Source: Rhizobium croatiense
GTDB lineage: Bacteria > Pseudomonadota > Alphaproteobacteria > Rhizobiales > Rhizobiaceae
Length of the DNA: 64,000 bases
Direction of reading: 5' to 3'
NCBI RefSeq assembly: GCF_019793465.1
Contig: NZ_JAILYJ010000007.1
Span: 124,001-188,000 of the forward strand
Shown: piece by piece, positions 36,608 to 46,904 of the stretch
Numbering within the stretch: position 1 is the stretch's first letter
Layout of the letters: each line of letters opens with the position of its first letter
Program-made: the position numbers and the translations under genes
Notes under the pieces: generated by a model
Database searches by the model: none
What the model was told of the DNA's origin: nothing
The model's input: the letters and a program-made list of their open reading frames with translations, nothing else

Positions 36608-38079
36608 TTGGCCGGCGTAAACTTGCCGGCAGCCTGCTCGATGACGTAAGCGGTCTTGAAGAGGGTTTCCTCGTCGAAAGCCTTGCCGATCAGCTGCAGG
36701 CCGAGCGGCAGGCCCTTCTGGTCGAGACCGGCGGGCACGGCGATGCCCGGCAGGCCGGCCATGTTGACCGTCACCGTGAAGATGTCGTTCAGATACATCT
36801 TGACCGGATCAGCGGCGAGGTTCTCGTCGGCGACGCCGAAGGCGGAAGATGGGGTGGCCGGCGTCAGGATGGCGTCGACACCGGCGTCGAAGGCGAGTTC
36901 GAAATCGCGCTTGATCAGCGTGCGGACCTTCTGGGCGCGGATGTAATAGGCATCGTAATAGCCGGCCGACAGCACATAGGTGCCGATCATGATGCGGCGC
37001 TTGACCTCCTGGCCGAAGCCGGCGGCGCGCGTCTTCTCGTACATGTCGACGATATCCTTGCCGTCGACGCGCAGGCCGTAGCGCACGCCGTCGTAGCGCG
37101 CCAGATTCGAGGATGCCTCGGCGGGGGCGACGATGTAATAGGCCGGAAGCGCATATTTGGTGTGCGGCAGCGAAATATCGACGATCTCGGCGCCGGCATC
37201 CTTCAGCCAGGCAATGCCCTGGCGCCACAGGGTCTCGATCTCCTCGGGCATGCCGTCGACGCGATATTCGTTCGGGATGCCGATTTTCATGCCCTTCAGC
37301 GACTGGCCGAGGACGGCCTCGTAATCCGGCACGGGCAGATCGACCGAGGTCGTGTCTTTGGCGTCGACGCTTGCCATCGACTTCAAAAGGATCGCGGCAT
37401 CGCGCACGTCGCGGGCGATCGGACCGGCCTGATCGAGCGAGGAGGCAAAAGCCACGGTGCCCCAGCGCGAGCAGCGGCCATAGGTCGGCTTGATGCCGAC
37501 GGTACCGGTGAAGGCGGCGGGCTGGCGGATCGAGCCGCCGGTATCGGTCGCGGTGGCGCCGGCGCAAAGATGCGCGGCGACGGCGGCGGCCGAGCCGCCG
37601 GAGGACCCGCCCGGAACGAGCTGCTGGTTGGAGCCCTCAGCCCGCCAGGGATTGATCACCGGGCCGTAATAGGAGGTCTCGTTGGACGAGCCCATGGCGA
37701 ATTCGTCCATGTTCAGCTTGCCGAGCATGACGGCGCCGTCATCCCAAAGGTTCTGCGTGACGGTTGATTCATAACGCGGCTCGAACCCGTCGAGGATATG
37801 GCTGCAGGCCTGGGTGTGGACACCGACGGTGGCGAAGAGATCCTTGATGCCGAGCGGAATGCCTTCCAGCTCGCCGGCCGTGCCGGCGGCGATGCGCTCG
37901 TCCGATTTCCTGGCCATGACGCGGGCCAGATCCGGCGTGACCTTCACATAGGCGTTCAGCCGCTCATTGGCCGCATCGATCGCCGAGATATAAGCGTCGG
38001 TGAGTTCGAGTGCGGTTATTTCCTTGGCGCGCAGCTTCCGGCGGGCTTCGGCAATGGTCAGGCTGGTGAGTTCGCTCAT
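36598..38079 (-). CDS. gatA: Asp-tRNA(Asn)/Glu-tRNA(Gln) amidotransferase subunit A
   Basis: 493 residues, glutaminase/amidase subunit of GatCAB that generates ammonia for Gln-tRNA(Gln) synthesis. Amidase-signature triad: Lys of [11 protein letters not shown], and the Ser residues of [15 protein letters not shown] with the Ser of [12 protein letters not shown]. Also [21 protein letters not shown] [16 protein letters not shown] and the C-terminal block [13 protein letters not shown]. Directly downstream of gatC (58-nt gap) and followed by an overlapping GNAT gene. Confidence 0.97.
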   Translation of the reverse strand: MSELTSLTIAEARRKLRAKEITALELTDAYISAIDAANERLNAYVKVTPDLARVMARKSDERIAAGTAGELEGIPLGIKDLFATVGVHTQACSHILDGFEPRYESTVTQNLWDDGAVMLGKLNMDEFAMGSSNETSYYGPVINPWRAEGSNQQLVPGGSSGGSAAAVAAHLCAGATATDTGGSIRQPAAFTGTVGIKPTYGRCSRWGTVAFASSLDQAGPIARDVRDAAILLKSMASVDAKDTTSVDLPVPDYEAVLGQSLKGMKIGIPNEYRVDGMPEEIETLWRQGIAWLKDAGAEIVDISLPHTKYALPAYYIVAPAEASSNLARYDGVRYGLRVDGKDIVDMYEKTRAAGFGQEVKRRIMIGTYVLSAGYYDAYYIRAQKVRTLIKRDFELAFDAGVDAILTPATPSSAFGVADENLAADPVKMYLNDIFTVTVNMAGLPGIAVPAGLDQKGLPLGLQLIGKAFDEETLFKTAYVIEQAAGKFTPAKWW

Positions 38080-38137
38080 CGTGTTTTCGCTTCAGATCTC
38101 TAAAATGGGCAACAGGTCGGAAAGAGGCGTTCGAGCC

Positions 38138-38425
38138 CTATTCGACGACTTTCGGCACCAGGAAGAAATTGTGGTCGGTGACCGGCGCGTTGGCGACGAT
38201 ATCGGCCGCCTTGTTGCCATCGGTCACCGCATCGGTCCGCTTCTTCATCGCCATCGGGGTGACCGACGTCATCGCCTCGACGCCGTCGACATTGACTTCG
38301 GAGAGCTGTTCGACGAAGCCCAAGATGCCGTTCAGCTCGCCGACCATCCGATTTGCCTCGTCCTCGGAGACGGCAATACGGGCAAGTTTGGCGACGCGCT
38401 TCACGGTGGCAAGATCGACGGACAT
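38138..38425 (-). CDS. gatC: Asp-tRNA(Asn)/Glu-tRNA(Gln) amidotransferase subunit C
   Basis: 95 residues. Small subunit that wraps GatA and GatB. Family pattern: [20 protein letters not shown], a middle helix [15 protein letters not shown], and [10 protein letters not shown]...RTDAVTDGN. First gene of the gatC-gatA-GNAT-hypothetical unit. Confidence 0.95.
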   Translation of the reverse strand: MSVDLATVKRVAKLARIAVSEDEANRMVGELNGILGFVEQLSEVNVDGVEAMTSVTPMAMKKRTDAVTDGNKAADIVANAPVTDHNFFLVPKVVE

Positions 38426-38494
38426 GGCATTCTCCGGATAGGATTTTTCCTACCCGCTATAAAGGCCATGTCGGCCCGGTGCAACGGGGTTTCG

Positions 38495-39199
38495 TCAGAT
38501 CGACAGGCTCTCGGCAGGCTTCAGCGCCTTCACCTGCGTCTTCGATCCCTCCATGCCGTCAATGAACTTATCGGCGGTCTGATCGATGATCGGGAAGGTG
38601 CCGAAGTGGCAGGGGATCGCGGTTTTGAAGCTGAAATAACGCTGGCAGGCGAGTGCCGCCACCGCGCCACCCATGGTGAAGCGGTCGCCGACCGGCACGA
38701 AGCCGATATCGGGCTGGTGCAGTTCATTGATGAGCCCCATGTCGGAGAAGATGTCGGTGTCGCCCATGGCGAAAATCGAGGCTTCGTCGTCGAAATGCAG
38801 CATCATGCCGTTGGCATTGCCAAGCGCATGCGAGACGCCGTCCTCGGTGATCTGGGCGGAGGAATGCAGCGCATTGGTGAAGGTCGCGGAGAAGCCGCCG
38901 AAGGTGATCGTGCCGCCGGTATTGCCCATTTCGATCCTCTCGACGCCCTTGGAACCCAGCCAGGCGGCGAGATCGGCATTGGCGAGCACGACGGCGCCAG
39001 TTTCCTTGGCCAGCGCGACCGTATCGCCGACATGGTCGCCATGGCCGTGCGTCAGCAGGATATGGGTGATGCCTGAAGAAACATCCTTGATGTCCTGGCC
39101 GGCAAAGGAAGCGTTATGATTGAGGAACGGGTCGAGCAGGATCTTCGCCTTTCCGGTCTCGATGCGAAAGGCGGAATGGCCAAGCCAGGTGATCTTCAT
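38495..39199 (-). CDS. UPF0173 metal-dependent hydrolase
   Basis: 234 residues from ATG 39199 (AAGGAGAG upstream). Metallo-beta-lactamase fold: [11 protein letters not shown] at the start, [13 protein letters not shown] (HxHxDH) for metal binding, [13 protein letters not shown] and [12 protein letters not shown] near the end. No substrate is known for UPF0173. 69 nt upstream of gatC, divergent from ruvX. Confidence 0.93.
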   Translation of the reverse strand: MKITWLGHSAFRIETGKAKILLDPFLNHNASFAGQDIKDVSSGITHILLTHGHGDHVGDTVALAKETGAVVLANADLAAWLGSKGVERIEMGNTGGTITFGGFSATFTNALHSSAQITEDGVSHALGNANGMMLHFDDEASIFAMGDTDIFSDMGLINELHQPDIGFVPVGDRFTMGGAVAALACQRYFSFKTAIPCHFGTFPIIDQTADKFIDGMEGSKTQVKALKPAESLSI

Positions 39200-39312
39200 A
39201 AAATCTCTCCTTACGTGATGCAAAATCTGATTTCGATGGTAAGGACATATCTCATGCGCCGGCGAAGGAAAGCGGCGGCGGCTTCAATTTCTTTTGACAG
39301 GATGAAACGGCA

Positions 39313-39807
39313 ATGACGGTGCTGACCATCGAGGATATGGCCCAGATTCTTGCCCCCGGGCAGGCCATCGCCGGCCTCGATCTCGGCACCAAGACCATCG
39401 GGCTTTCGATGTCCGACCTCGGACGGCGGTTCGCCACGCCGCGGCCGGTGATACGCCGTGTCAAATTCACCATCGATGCGCAGGCGCTGCTGGATTTCGC
39501 GGCAACGGAAAAGGTCGCGGGCTTCGTGATCGGCCTGCCGATGAACATGGACGGATCGGCGGGCCCACGCGTGCAGGCGACGCGCGCCTTCGTGCGCAAC
39601 ATGGAGCAGAAGACGGCGCTGCCCTTCGTCTATTGGGATGAGCGGCTTTCGACGGTTGCGGCGGAACGAACCCTAATCGAAATGGACGTCTCGCGGAGCA
39701 AGCGGGCCGAACGGATCGATTCGGCCGCGGCCAGCTTCATTCTTCAGGGTGCGCTCGACAGACTTTCCTTGTTGGCAAGATCTGCAGGAGAGGAATTCAG
39801 CGCCTGA
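39313..39807 (+). CDS. ruvX: RuvX/YqgF, pre-16S rRNA processing nuclease
   Basis: 164 residues. RNase H-fold nuclease implicated in 16S rRNA 5'-end maturation. Fold blocks: [15 protein letters not shown] at the start with an Asp ligand, [43 protein letters not shown]. Its last 64 nt overlap the 3' end of a convergent membrane-protein gene, which is unusual in this window. Confidence 0.94.
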   Translation: MTVLTIEDMAQILAPGQAIAGLDLGTKTIGLSMSDLGRRFATPRPVIRRVKFTIDAQALLDFAATEKVAGFVIGLPMNMDGSAGPRVQATRAFVRNMEQKTALPFVYWDERLSTVAAERTLIEMDVSRSKRAERIDSAAASFILQGALDRLSLLARSAGEEFSA

Positions 39808-40076
39808 CGCGCCTGCCACCAGGCTATGATCGACTTGCGCTTTCTGAAGCCGAGTAGGGCGAAGACGATGAGACTGTCGACGGCGATTGTCCGGGCAACG
39901 AGCGGCGGGATAGCCTCCGGCGGCATGCCGAGCGCCTCGCCGTAGAGCTGGAACGTCAGGTCATGGACCTGCCGCGTCAGCATCAGCACGCCAAAATTGA
40001 TGTCGTAATAGGAGAGCCAGTACCATCCGCCCAGAAAGACGATGGGGCCGGCCCAGAAGATCAGAAACCACTTCAT
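39744..40076 (-). CDS. Membrane protein (DUF6105-like)
   Basis: 110 residues from ATG 40076. Two hydrophobic stretches ([20 protein letters not shown] and [12 protein letters not shown]) flank a loop with [20 protein letters not shown]. The C-terminus is basic then polar. Overlaps the next gene by 4 nt (ATGA) at the 5' side and ruvX by 64 nt at the 3' end. Family name is an association I recall; role unknown. Confidence 0.76.
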   Translation of the reverse strand: MKWFLIFWAGPIVFLGGWYWLSYYDINFGVLMLTRQVHDLTFQLYGEALGMPPEAIPPLVARTIAVDSLIVFALLGFRKRKSIIAWWQARQALNSSPADLANKESLSSAP

Positions 40077-40246
40077 GCGGCCTCTCCTCCATGCTTGCGC
40101 GCGACGGGCAGATCGAGGGAGACCAACCACGTCGACAATGCCATGGTGCAAAGCACCAGCGTCGGAATTGCAATATCCAGCGCCAGGATTGCGAAGAACA
40201 TCATTGCCGTCACCAGAAATGCGGCTTTGGCGATCTTGCTTCCCAT
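40073..40246 (-). CDS. Small membrane protein of unknown function
   Basis: 57 residues from ATG 40246; an in-frame TTG 9 nt upstream is possible. One long or two short membrane segments (AAFLVTAMMFFAILALDIAI and TLVLCTMALSTWLVSLDL), basic tail. Its stop overlaps the ATG of the 40076 gene (ATGA), so the pair is translationally coupled. Confidence 0.66.
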   Translation of the reverse strand: MGSKIAKAAFLVTAMMFFAILALDIAIPTLVLCTMALSTWLVSLDLPVARKHGGEAA

Positions 40247-40376
40247 GGATGTCAACTCAGGACTCTCACTCGTACCATCTCTGCTGATGGCACAGTGTCG
40301 GCTTAACCCGCCTCACGCAACGTAAACCATTTGTTAAGGTTAACGCCGCATCCGCCTCCTGTGGATAACGCGAATG

Positions 40377-41036
40377 TCAGCCATAGACGCCGCGCACGAG
40401 ACGCTTCAGCGCCGTCGCCGCCTTCTCCCAGTCCTTTGATGTCTTGAGCGACAGGCCGGCGCATTGGCCGCCGGCGGCCCCGGCAAGCACGAGATGCTGG
40501 ATGGCAGCGATGACGACGGCGTTGACGGCGGCCGCATCCACACCTTTCGGCGGCGCCAGCGAGCCGCGCATGCGATCCAGCCACAGGGCGAGAGCCTTCG
40601 AACGCGCTTCAGAAAGCCGCCTCACCTGCTCGGTATTTTCCGAGACCTCCCAGGCGAGGATGCGGCGCATCAGGGGATCATTTTTCAAGGCGTCGAGCAG
40701 AAGCAGCGCCAGCCGCTCCATCAGATCGCCGTAGGTGAGCAGGAACATGCCGCCGGCATCTTCCGGAATGCGATCCCTCACCCATGTGCCCAGATCGGAG
40801 CCGATCGCCTCGACTAGACCGTCAAGGCCGCCATAATAGCGGTAGATCAACTGCTTGTCGCAACCGGCGCGGCGGGCGACGGCATTGATGCCGAAATTCT
40901 GGAAGCCTTCCTCCGCCAGCAGGCCCTTGGCGGCGGCAAGGATGGCGCGCTCGGTGGCGCCGCGATCGCGCACCCGCCGTTCTGACGCCGCCTCGGCGCC
41001 GGGCGAACTCTCAAGATTTACCGCTTCATTCAGCAT
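40377..41036 (-). CDS. TetR-family transcriptional regulator
   Basis: 219 residues from ATG 41036; the longer frame start at 41174 has no site. The helix-turn-helix is at about residues 35-75 (ILAAAKGLLAEEGFQNFGIN, then AVARRAGCDKQLIYRYYGG). The ligand domain is about 100-215 with a single Cys near the end (GGQCAGL). No obvious target gene beside it: it lies between a membrane pair and map, in both cases divergent or distant. Confidence 0.86.
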   Translation of the reverse strand: MLNEAVNLESSPGAEAASERRVRDRGATERAILAAAKGLLAEEGFQNFGINAVARRAGCDKQLIYRYYGGLDGLVEAIGSDLGTWVRDRIPEDAGGMFLLTYGDLMERLALLLLDALKNDPLMRRILAWEVSENTEQVRRLSEARSKALALWLDRMRGSLAPPKGVDAAAVNAVVIAAIQHLVLAGAAGGQCAGLSLKTSKDWEKAATALKRLVRGVYG

Positions 41037-41272
41037 GACCGACCCTTCCCCGCTGTCACCAATCGGTGAGTAGCGGGGAGGTTTCATCCAATCAATCCTA
41101 TCCCTTTGGGAAGATTGTGGATATTTCGTTCGGCACGAATAATTCGGCGGGCAATGGCTGCGGGAGGCGGCCAAATCCCTTCAGAAATCTCGCCCCGACG
41201 GTTGATCGCGATGGACGAACCCGTCATAGCTGCATTATGAACAAAGCTAATATTCTCCGCTAAGGCCCTGCA

Positions 41273-42109
41273 ATGGTGAACTATATCGAAGCCTCTTCCG
41301 CGCCGCCGAAGAATACCGGCGCCATCCGGCTTTACGACACGCAAGCATTCGCAGGCATGCGCAAGGCATGCCAGCTGACCGCCCGCTGCCTCGATGCGCT
41401 GGCCGATATCGTCAAGCCTGGTCTGTTGACCGATGAGATTGATCGGTTCGTCTTCGATTTCGGCATGGACCACGGCGCCTATCCGGCGACGCTGAACTAT
41501 CGCGGCTACACCAAGTCGACCTGCACCTCGATCAATCATGTGGTCTGCCACGGCATTCCGAACGACAAGCCGCTGCGCGAGGGCGATATCGTCAATATCG
41601 ACGTCACCTTCGTGCTCGACGGCTGGCACGGCGATTCCAGCCGGATGTACCCCGTCGGTACGGTCAAGCGCGCCGCCGAGCGACTGCTCGAAGTGACCTA
41701 TGAATCGCTGATGCGCGGCATTGCCGCGGTCAGGCCCGGCGCCCGCACAGGCGCGATCGGCGAAGCGATCCAGACCTATGCGGAGGCCGAGCGCTGTTCG
41801 GTGGTGCGCGATTTCTGCGGCCACGGCGTCGGCCGGCTGTTCCACGATTCGCCGAATATCCTGCATTACGGCCGCGCCAACGAGGGGCCGGAGCTGCGCG
41901 AGGGCATGATCTTCACCATCGAGCCGATGATCAATCTCGGGCGGCCGCATGTGAAGGTGCTGGCCGACGGCTGGACGGCGGTCACGCGCGACCGCTCGCT
42001 TTCGGCGCAATACGAACATACCGTCGGCGTCACCGCCGACGGCTGCGAAATCTTCACGCTGTCACCTGCTGGGCTCGACCGGCCCGGACTGCCGTCGCTT
42101 GCCAGGTGA
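41273..42109 (+). CDS. map: Type I methionine aminopeptidase
   Basis: 278 residues. Removes the initiator Met. Metal ligands are in [10 protein letters not shown] (Asp), [10 protein letters not shown] (Asp), [11 protein letters not shown] (His), [10 protein letters not shown] (Glu) and QYEHTVGVT (Glu); the substrate His is in VCHGIPND. N-terminal extension of about 25 residues is usual in rhizobia. 7 nt upstream of radC. Confidence 0.96.
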   Translation: MVNYIEASSAPPKNTGAIRLYDTQAFAGMRKACQLTARCLDALADIVKPGLLTDEIDRFVFDFGMDHGAYPATLNYRGYTKSTCTSINHVVCHGIPNDKPLREGDIVNIDVTFVLDGWHGDSSRMYPVGTVKRAAERLLEVTYESLMRGIAAVRPGARTGAIGEAIQTYAEAERCSVVRDFCGHGVGRLFHDSPNILHYGRANEGPELREGMIFTIEPMINLGRPHVKVLADGWTAVTRDRSLSAQYEHTVGVTADGCEIFTLSPAGLDRPGLPSLAR

Positions 42110-42116
42110 CGATCCG

Positions 42117-42935
42117 ATGGCGAAGGGGCCTGCAGCGACATCTTCTGACGACGAGCTGCCTTTCGCGACCGAAGAGCCTGTTGCCGACGAACGTTTATTC
42201 TTCGGCGACCGGCCGCATAAACCACCGAATGCCCGGACCGCGCTGCCCGCCTCGCTCTCCGCACCGGAACATTACCACGGTCATCGCGAGCGGCTGCGTG
42301 ACCGCTTCCGCGAGCAGGGCGACACGGCGCTTGCCGATTATGAAATCCTCGAGCTCCTGCTTTTCCGCCTGATCCCGCGGCGCGACACCAAACCGATCGC
42401 CAAGGCGCTGATTGACCGGTTCGGCTCGCTTTCAGGCGTTTTTGGCGCGCCGGCGGCGCTGCTGACCGAGGTGAAGGGCGTCGGCGAGAATGTAGCCCTC
42501 GACCTGAAACTGATCTCGACCGTCGCCCACCGGACGCTGAAAAGCGAGATCAGAAGCAAGCAGGTGCTCTCCTCCTGGTCCTCGGTCATTCAGTATTGCC
42601 ACGCCGCCATGGCGCACGAGACCCGCGAACAGTTCCGCATCCTCTTCCTCGACAAGCGCAACGTGCTGATCGCCGACGAGGTGCAGGGCCGCGGCACGGT
42701 CGACCATACGCCGGTCTATCCGCGCGAAGTGGTCAAGCGCGCGCTCGAGCTTTCGGCAACAGCGATCATCCTCGTCCACAACCACCCATCCGGTGACCCG
42801 ACGCCCTCACGCGCCGACATCGACATGACGAAGGTGATCATCGAGGCGGCCAAGGCGCTCGACATCACCGTCCACGACCACATCATCATCGGCAAGGACG
42901 GCCATGTCAGCCTCAAGGGACTGAAGCTGATCTGA
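42117..42935 (+). CDS. radC: RadC/JAB-domain protein
   Basis: 272 residues from ATG 42117 (AGGTGA 8 nt upstream, overlapping the map stop region); a TTG at 42099 is possible. N-terminal 60 residues are acidic and variable. A UPF0758 helix-hairpin region ([25 protein letters not shown]) is followed by the MPN/JAMM metal site [18 protein letters not shown] at residues about 221-238. Despite the name, no DNA-repair role is established. The 3' 132 nt recur, degenerate, at 44233. Confidence 0.94.
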   Translation: MAKGPAATSSDDELPFATEEPVADERLFFGDRPHKPPNARTALPASLSAPEHYHGHRERLRDRFREQGDTALADYEILELLLFRLIPRRDTKPIAKALIDRFGSLSGVFGAPAALLTEVKGVGENVALDLKLISTVAHRTLKSEIRSKQVLSSWSSVIQYCHAAMAHETREQFRILFLDKRNVLIADEVQGRGTVDHTPVYPREVVKRALELSATAIILVHNHPSGDPTPSRADIDMTKVIIEAAKALDITVHDHIIIGKDGHVSLKGLKLI

Positions 42936-43040
42936 TAAGCAAGGCTGGAGTTGACAGCAGTCGGTGGTGCGCGATTGTATGCAATCTGCGCTCCATTCGC
43001 TGAACAATGCCCGCTGGGGATACCGAGAAGATGAAGCTCC

Positions 43041-44228
43041 ATGACCATCCGCAGCGGCAACATTGATCGATCGACCCGGCTCTGCCGTGGCGTGCTCTGT
43101 CTCGATGACTTTGAAATGAAGGCACGGCGACATCTGCCGAAGCCGCTGTTCGGTTATATCGCCGGCGCGACCGAGACCAATGCGTCGCTGCGGCATAATG
43201 CGGAGGCCTTCCAGGCCTATGCTTTCCGGCCTCGTGTCCTTCGGGACGTCTCGACGCGCAGCACCGAGACGAGCCTCTTTGGCAAGACCCACGCCGCACC
43301 GTTCGGCATCGCGCCGATGGGGATCAGCGCGCTGATGGCCTATCGCGGGGACATCGTGCTTGCGCAAGGAGCGGATCAGTCGGGAATTCCGATGATCATA
43401 AGCGGTTCGTCACTCATCCCCTTGGAAGAGATAGCTGCGGCTTCGCCACAAGCATGGTTTCAGGCCTATTTGCCCGGCGAACCCGATCGTATCGATGCTC
43501 TCATCGATCGCGTCGCTGCGGCCGGCATCGGCACGCTCCTGCTGACCGTGGACACGGCCACGCTGCCCAACCGCGAAAACAATGTCAGGGCTGGATTTTC
43601 GACGCCCTTGCGTCCCGGTCTCCGCTTGGCATGGCAAGGCATCTCGCATCCCAGCTGGACCACCGGCACATTCCTGCGCACGATCGCCCGCCACGGCATT
43701 CCGCATTTTGAAAATTCCTATGCCACAAGAGGCGCGCCGATCATCTCCTCCAACGTCATGCGCGATTTCGGCAGGCGCGACCATCTCAACTGGACCCATT
43801 TGGAGCAGATCCGCAAGAGGTGGTCCGGCAGGCTCGTGGTCAAGGGGATCATGCATCCTGAAGACGCGGCACGGGCGGCCGATACGGGGGCGGATGGCGT
43901 GATCGTCTCCAATCATGGCGGCCGCCAGCTTGACGGCACCACATCGCCCCTTCAGGTCCTTCCGGAAATTGCGGCACGTGTCGGAGACAGCATTGCCGTC
44001 ATGATCGACGGCGGCATCAGGCGCGGAACGGATATCATGAAAGCCCTCGCCCTCGGGGCCCGTTTCGTGTTCGTAGGCAGGCCGTTCCTTTATGCCGCAG
44101 CCGTCGCGGGACTACCGGGCGTGCTGAAGGCGGCAGATATCCTGAAGGCTGAACTGCATAGCAACATGGCGTTGCTCGGCGTTACCAGGGTGACCGATAT
44201 TTCCGCGGACTACATCACCCGCGCATGA
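43041..44228 (+). CDS. FMN-dependent alpha-hydroxyacid dehydrogenase (LldD-like)
   Basis: 395 residues. (S)-2-hydroxyacid oxidase/dehydrogenase fold: [28 protein letters not shown] at the N-terminus, [33 protein letters not shown] (Asp/Thr near FMN), [11 protein letters not shown] with the FMN-binding Lys, and the catalytic [11 protein letters not shown] with its His. Substrate could be L-lactate, glycolate or mandelate. No lldPR genes adjoin. It lies in a segment bracketed by radC and a radC 3' copy, which marks it as acquired DNA. Confidence 0.91.
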   Translation: MTIRSGNIDRSTRLCRGVLCLDDFEMKARRHLPKPLFGYIAGATETNASLRHNAEAFQAYAFRPRVLRDVSTRSTETSLFGKTHAAPFGIAPMGISALMAYRGDIVLAQGADQSGIPMIISGSSLIPLEEIAAASPQAWFQAYLPGEPDRIDALIDRVAAAGIGTLLLTVDTATLPNRENNVRAGFSTPLRPGLRLAWQGISHPSWTTGTFLRTIARHGIPHFENSYATRGAPIISSNVMRDFGRRDHLNWTHLEQIRKRWSGRLVVKGIMHPEDAARAADTGADGVIVSNHGGRQLDGTTSPLQVLPEIAARVGDSIAVMIDGGIRRGTDIMKALALGARFVFVGRPFLYAAAVAGLPGVLKAADILKAELHSNMALLGVTRVTDISADYITRA

Positions 44229-44232
44229 AAAG

Positions 44233-44382
44233 CCGTCGCGCGCTGACATCGATATGACGAAAGTGATCATCGGCGCGGCGAATGCACTTGATATCATCGT
44301 CCACGACCACATCATCATCGGCAAGGGCGGCCATGTGAGGTTGAAAGGGCTGAAGCGATCTGAAAAACACAGGTCCGGCTGA
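44233..44382 (+). pseudogene. Duplicated 3' end of radC
   Basis: From 44233 the reading [20 protein letters not shown], then [20 protein letters not shown], matches the radC C-terminus. Hand alignment of 42804-42935 with 44233-44363 gives 21 differences in 132 nt, mostly at third codon positions, plus one deleted base just before the original stop, so the frame runs on to a TGA at 44380-44382. There is no start or N-terminal part; it cannot make a JAB protein. Confidence 0.85.
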
Positions 44383-44478
44383 ATCGGCGGTCGTAAAACA
44401 ATCTGTAACGTTGACCGGCTACCGATGAGGAGCGACATTTTTGTCGCAAATGATTCCATTCCAATCCGGGGCTAGAGG

Positions 44479-45885
44479 ATGTTTCAGTACGATCTCGTTG
44501 TGGTGGGTAGCGGTCCCGCGGGGCGCCGCGGCGCGATCCAGGCTGCGAAACTCGGCAAGAAAGTGCTCGTCATCGAGCAGGGTAAGCGCGTCGGCGGTGT
44601 GTCCGTTCATACCGGCACCATTCCCTCGAAGACGCTGCGCGAGACCGCCCTCAATCTCTCCGGCTGGCGGGAACGCGGCTTTTACGGCCGATCCTACCGC
44701 GTGAAGCAGGAGATCAGCGCCGAAGACCTGCGCCGCCGCCTGCTGATTACCCTCGACCACGAGGTCGAGGTGCTCGAGCACCAGTTTGCCCGCAACCGCG
44801 TGCACCATATTCGCGGCAAGGCGAGCTTCGTCGATGCTTCAACGCTGCAGGTGATCAAGGATGACGGCGAGGTCACGCAGGTCAGCGCCGCCAGCGTGCT
44901 GCTCGCCGTCGGCACCAAGCCGTTCCGCCCGGACTACATTCCTTTCGACGGCAAGACCGTTCTCGACAGCGATGAGCTGCTCGACATCCAGGAGCTGCCG
45001 CGCTCGATGATCGTCATCGGTGCGGGCGTCATCGGCATCGAATATGCAACGATCTTCAGCGCACTCGACACGGCCGTCACCGTGATCGACCCGAAGGCGA
45101 CGATGCTCGACTTCATCGACAAGGAAATCATCGAGGACTTCACCTACCAGCTGCGCGACCGCAACATGAAACTGCTGCTCGGCCAGAAGGCCGACAAGGT
45201 CGAGACGCTCGATAACGGCAAGGTCGAACTGACTCTCGACAGCGGCCGGCGTCTGACGACCGACATGGTGCTCTTTGCGGCCGGCCGCATGGGGGCGACG
45301 GACACGCTGAACCTTGAGGCCATCGGCCTCGTAGCCGACAGCCGCGGCCGTCTCAAGGTCAACCCCGAGACGTTCCAGACGTCGGTTCCGAACGTTTACG
45401 CCGCCGGCGACGTCGTCGGCTTTCCGAGCCTCGCCTCGACCTCGATGGAACAGGGCCGTATTGCCGCCCGCGTGGCGATCGGCGCAGTCGCCAAGGAGCC
45501 GCCAAAATATTTCCCGTACGGCATCTATGCCGTGCCGGAGATTTCGACCTGCGGCCTTACCGAAGAAGAGATGAAGGAGCGCGGCATTCCCTATGAATGC
45601 GGCATCGCCCGCTTTCGCGAGACCTCGCGCGGCCATATCATGGGCCTCGACACCGGGCTTTTGAAGCTGATCTTCTCGCTGAAGACGCGCCGCCTGCTCG
45701 GCGTGCATATCGTCGGCGAAGGCGCCACCGAGCTGGTGCATATCGGCCAGGCGGTGCTCAACCTCAAAGGCACGGTCGAATATTTCGTCGAAAACACCTT
45801 CAACTATCCGACGCTCGCCGAAGCCTACAAGATCGCCGGCCTCGACGCCTGGAACCGGATGGGCGACATCAAGTCGGAATTGTAG
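44479..45885 (+). CDS. sthA: Si-specific NAD(P)+ transhydrogenase (soluble)
   Basis: 468 residues. FAD disulfide-reductase-family protein that moves hydride between NADPH and NAD+. FAD-binding GSGPAGRRGAIQAA at about residues 10-23; the segment that holds redox Cys in lipoamide dehydrogenase reads GGVSVHTGTIPSK with no Cys pair, as in SthA. NAD(P) site GAGVIGIEYATIF, and GDVVGFPSLAS. The dimer domain (YGIYAVPEISTCG, VHIGQAVLNL, FNYPTLAEAY) completes the fold. The Lys/Arg-rich GKRVGGVS loop is a little different from E. coli. Confidence 0.94.
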   Translation: MFQYDLVVVGSGPAGRRGAIQAAKLGKKVLVIEQGKRVGGVSVHTGTIPSKTLRETALNLSGWRERGFYGRSYRVKQEISAEDLRRRLLITLDHEVEVLEHQFARNRVHHIRGKASFVDASTLQVIKDDGEVTQVSAASVLLAVGTKPFRPDYIPFDGKTVLDSDELLDIQELPRSMIVIGAGVIGIEYATIFSALDTAVTVIDPKATMLDFIDKEIIEDFTYQLRDRNMKLLLGQKADKVETLDNGKVELTLDSGRRLTTDMVLFAAGRMGATDTLNLEAIGLVADSRGRLKVNPETFQTSVPNVYAAGDVVGFPSLASTSMEQGRIAARVAIGAVAKEPPKYFPYGIYAVPEISTCGLTEEEMKERGIPYECGIARFRETSRGHIMGLDTGLLKLIFSLKTRRLLGVHIVGEGATELVHIGQAVLNLKGTVEYFVENTFNYPTLAEAYKIAGLDAWNRMGDIKSEL

Positions 45886-45940
45886 GCGCACAGCGACAGG
45901 GCAGCCATCTCCATCCGGCCACCCAAGGGAGCCGAAGGCA

Positions 45941-46743
45941 TTGCGCATTATTTCGCTGAACGCATGGGGCGGCAGGCTGCATGAGGCGCTGATCGATTAT
46001 GTCAGGCAGGCTGATCCTGATGTGCTATGCCTGCAGGAAGTGCTGCGGGCGCCGGGTGCGAGCCCTGGATGGTCGGTCTATCGCGATGCCGGGTTGGAAC
46101 TGCCGCAGCGCGCCAATTTGTTTGCGGAAATCAGCGCCGCCCTGTCCGGCCATGACGGCTTCTTCTGCCGACATCGAGAGGCGTGCTCTTCGACGGCGAT
46201 GCCGCCATTGTCGCCGAATTCGGTCTGGCGACCTTCGTGCGCAAATCGCATTCCGTCATCGCCCAGGCGATAGACTTCGTGCACGGCGGTTTTTCCGCCG
46301 GCGGCTGGGGCGAACATCCCCGCCCGCGAAACGCGCATTGCATCCGTCTCTTCAGCCATGGGAACGCTTCCGCGATTACTATCGCCCATATGCATGGCCT
46401 GCGCGACCCAGCCGGCAAGGGCGATACGGTAGCGCGCGAAGAGCAGGCTCTGGCGCTGGCCGGGCTCATCGAACGGGTCTGGCCCGGCGACGAAGGGCTC
46501 GTGGTCTGCGGCGATTTCAACGTCCTGCCCGACAGCACGACCTTCAAGATCCTCGCCCGATTGGGCCTTTCCGATCTAGTCACAGGAAACGGCCTTGTCG
46601 ACACGCGAACCTCCTACTATCTGAAGGAGGGCCGCTTTGCCGACTACATGCTGGTCACGCCGGGGGTCAAGGTTGGCAGGTTCGAGGTGGTCGAGGCGCC
46701 CGAGGTCTCCGACCACCGCGCATTGCTGCTCGATGTCGGGTAG
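45941..46743 (+). pseudogene. Endonuclease/exonuclease/phosphatase family gene, frameshifted
   Basis: Begins at TTG 45941 with AAGGGAG upstream and reads RIISLNAWGG...CLQEVLRAPG, the classic start of the EEP fold. At about 46168 the frame shifts: the continuation in the next frame is PTSRGVLFDGDAAIVAEFG, followed by AHMHGLRDPAGKGDT, VVCGDFNVLPDS and YMLVTPGVK...VSDHRALLLDV, which hold the other catalytic residues. One base appears missing in the TGCCG run. If a sequencing error, the gene is intact and of about 267 residues; if real, it is a recent pseudogene. Confidence 0.82.
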
Positions 46744-46904
46744 TATATTGAGGAAGGATGGGCTGCGCGAAACTTTTGCGCGCACCCCCGATTTTTACGC
46801 CTTAGTTTAAACCCTGATCAATCGCATCGATACGCCGTGCCTGATTTGTGCTCTCAACTCCATTTTGCCTCCGGGCAGACGTTTCTAGAGAAAGATAGAT
46901 ACTC

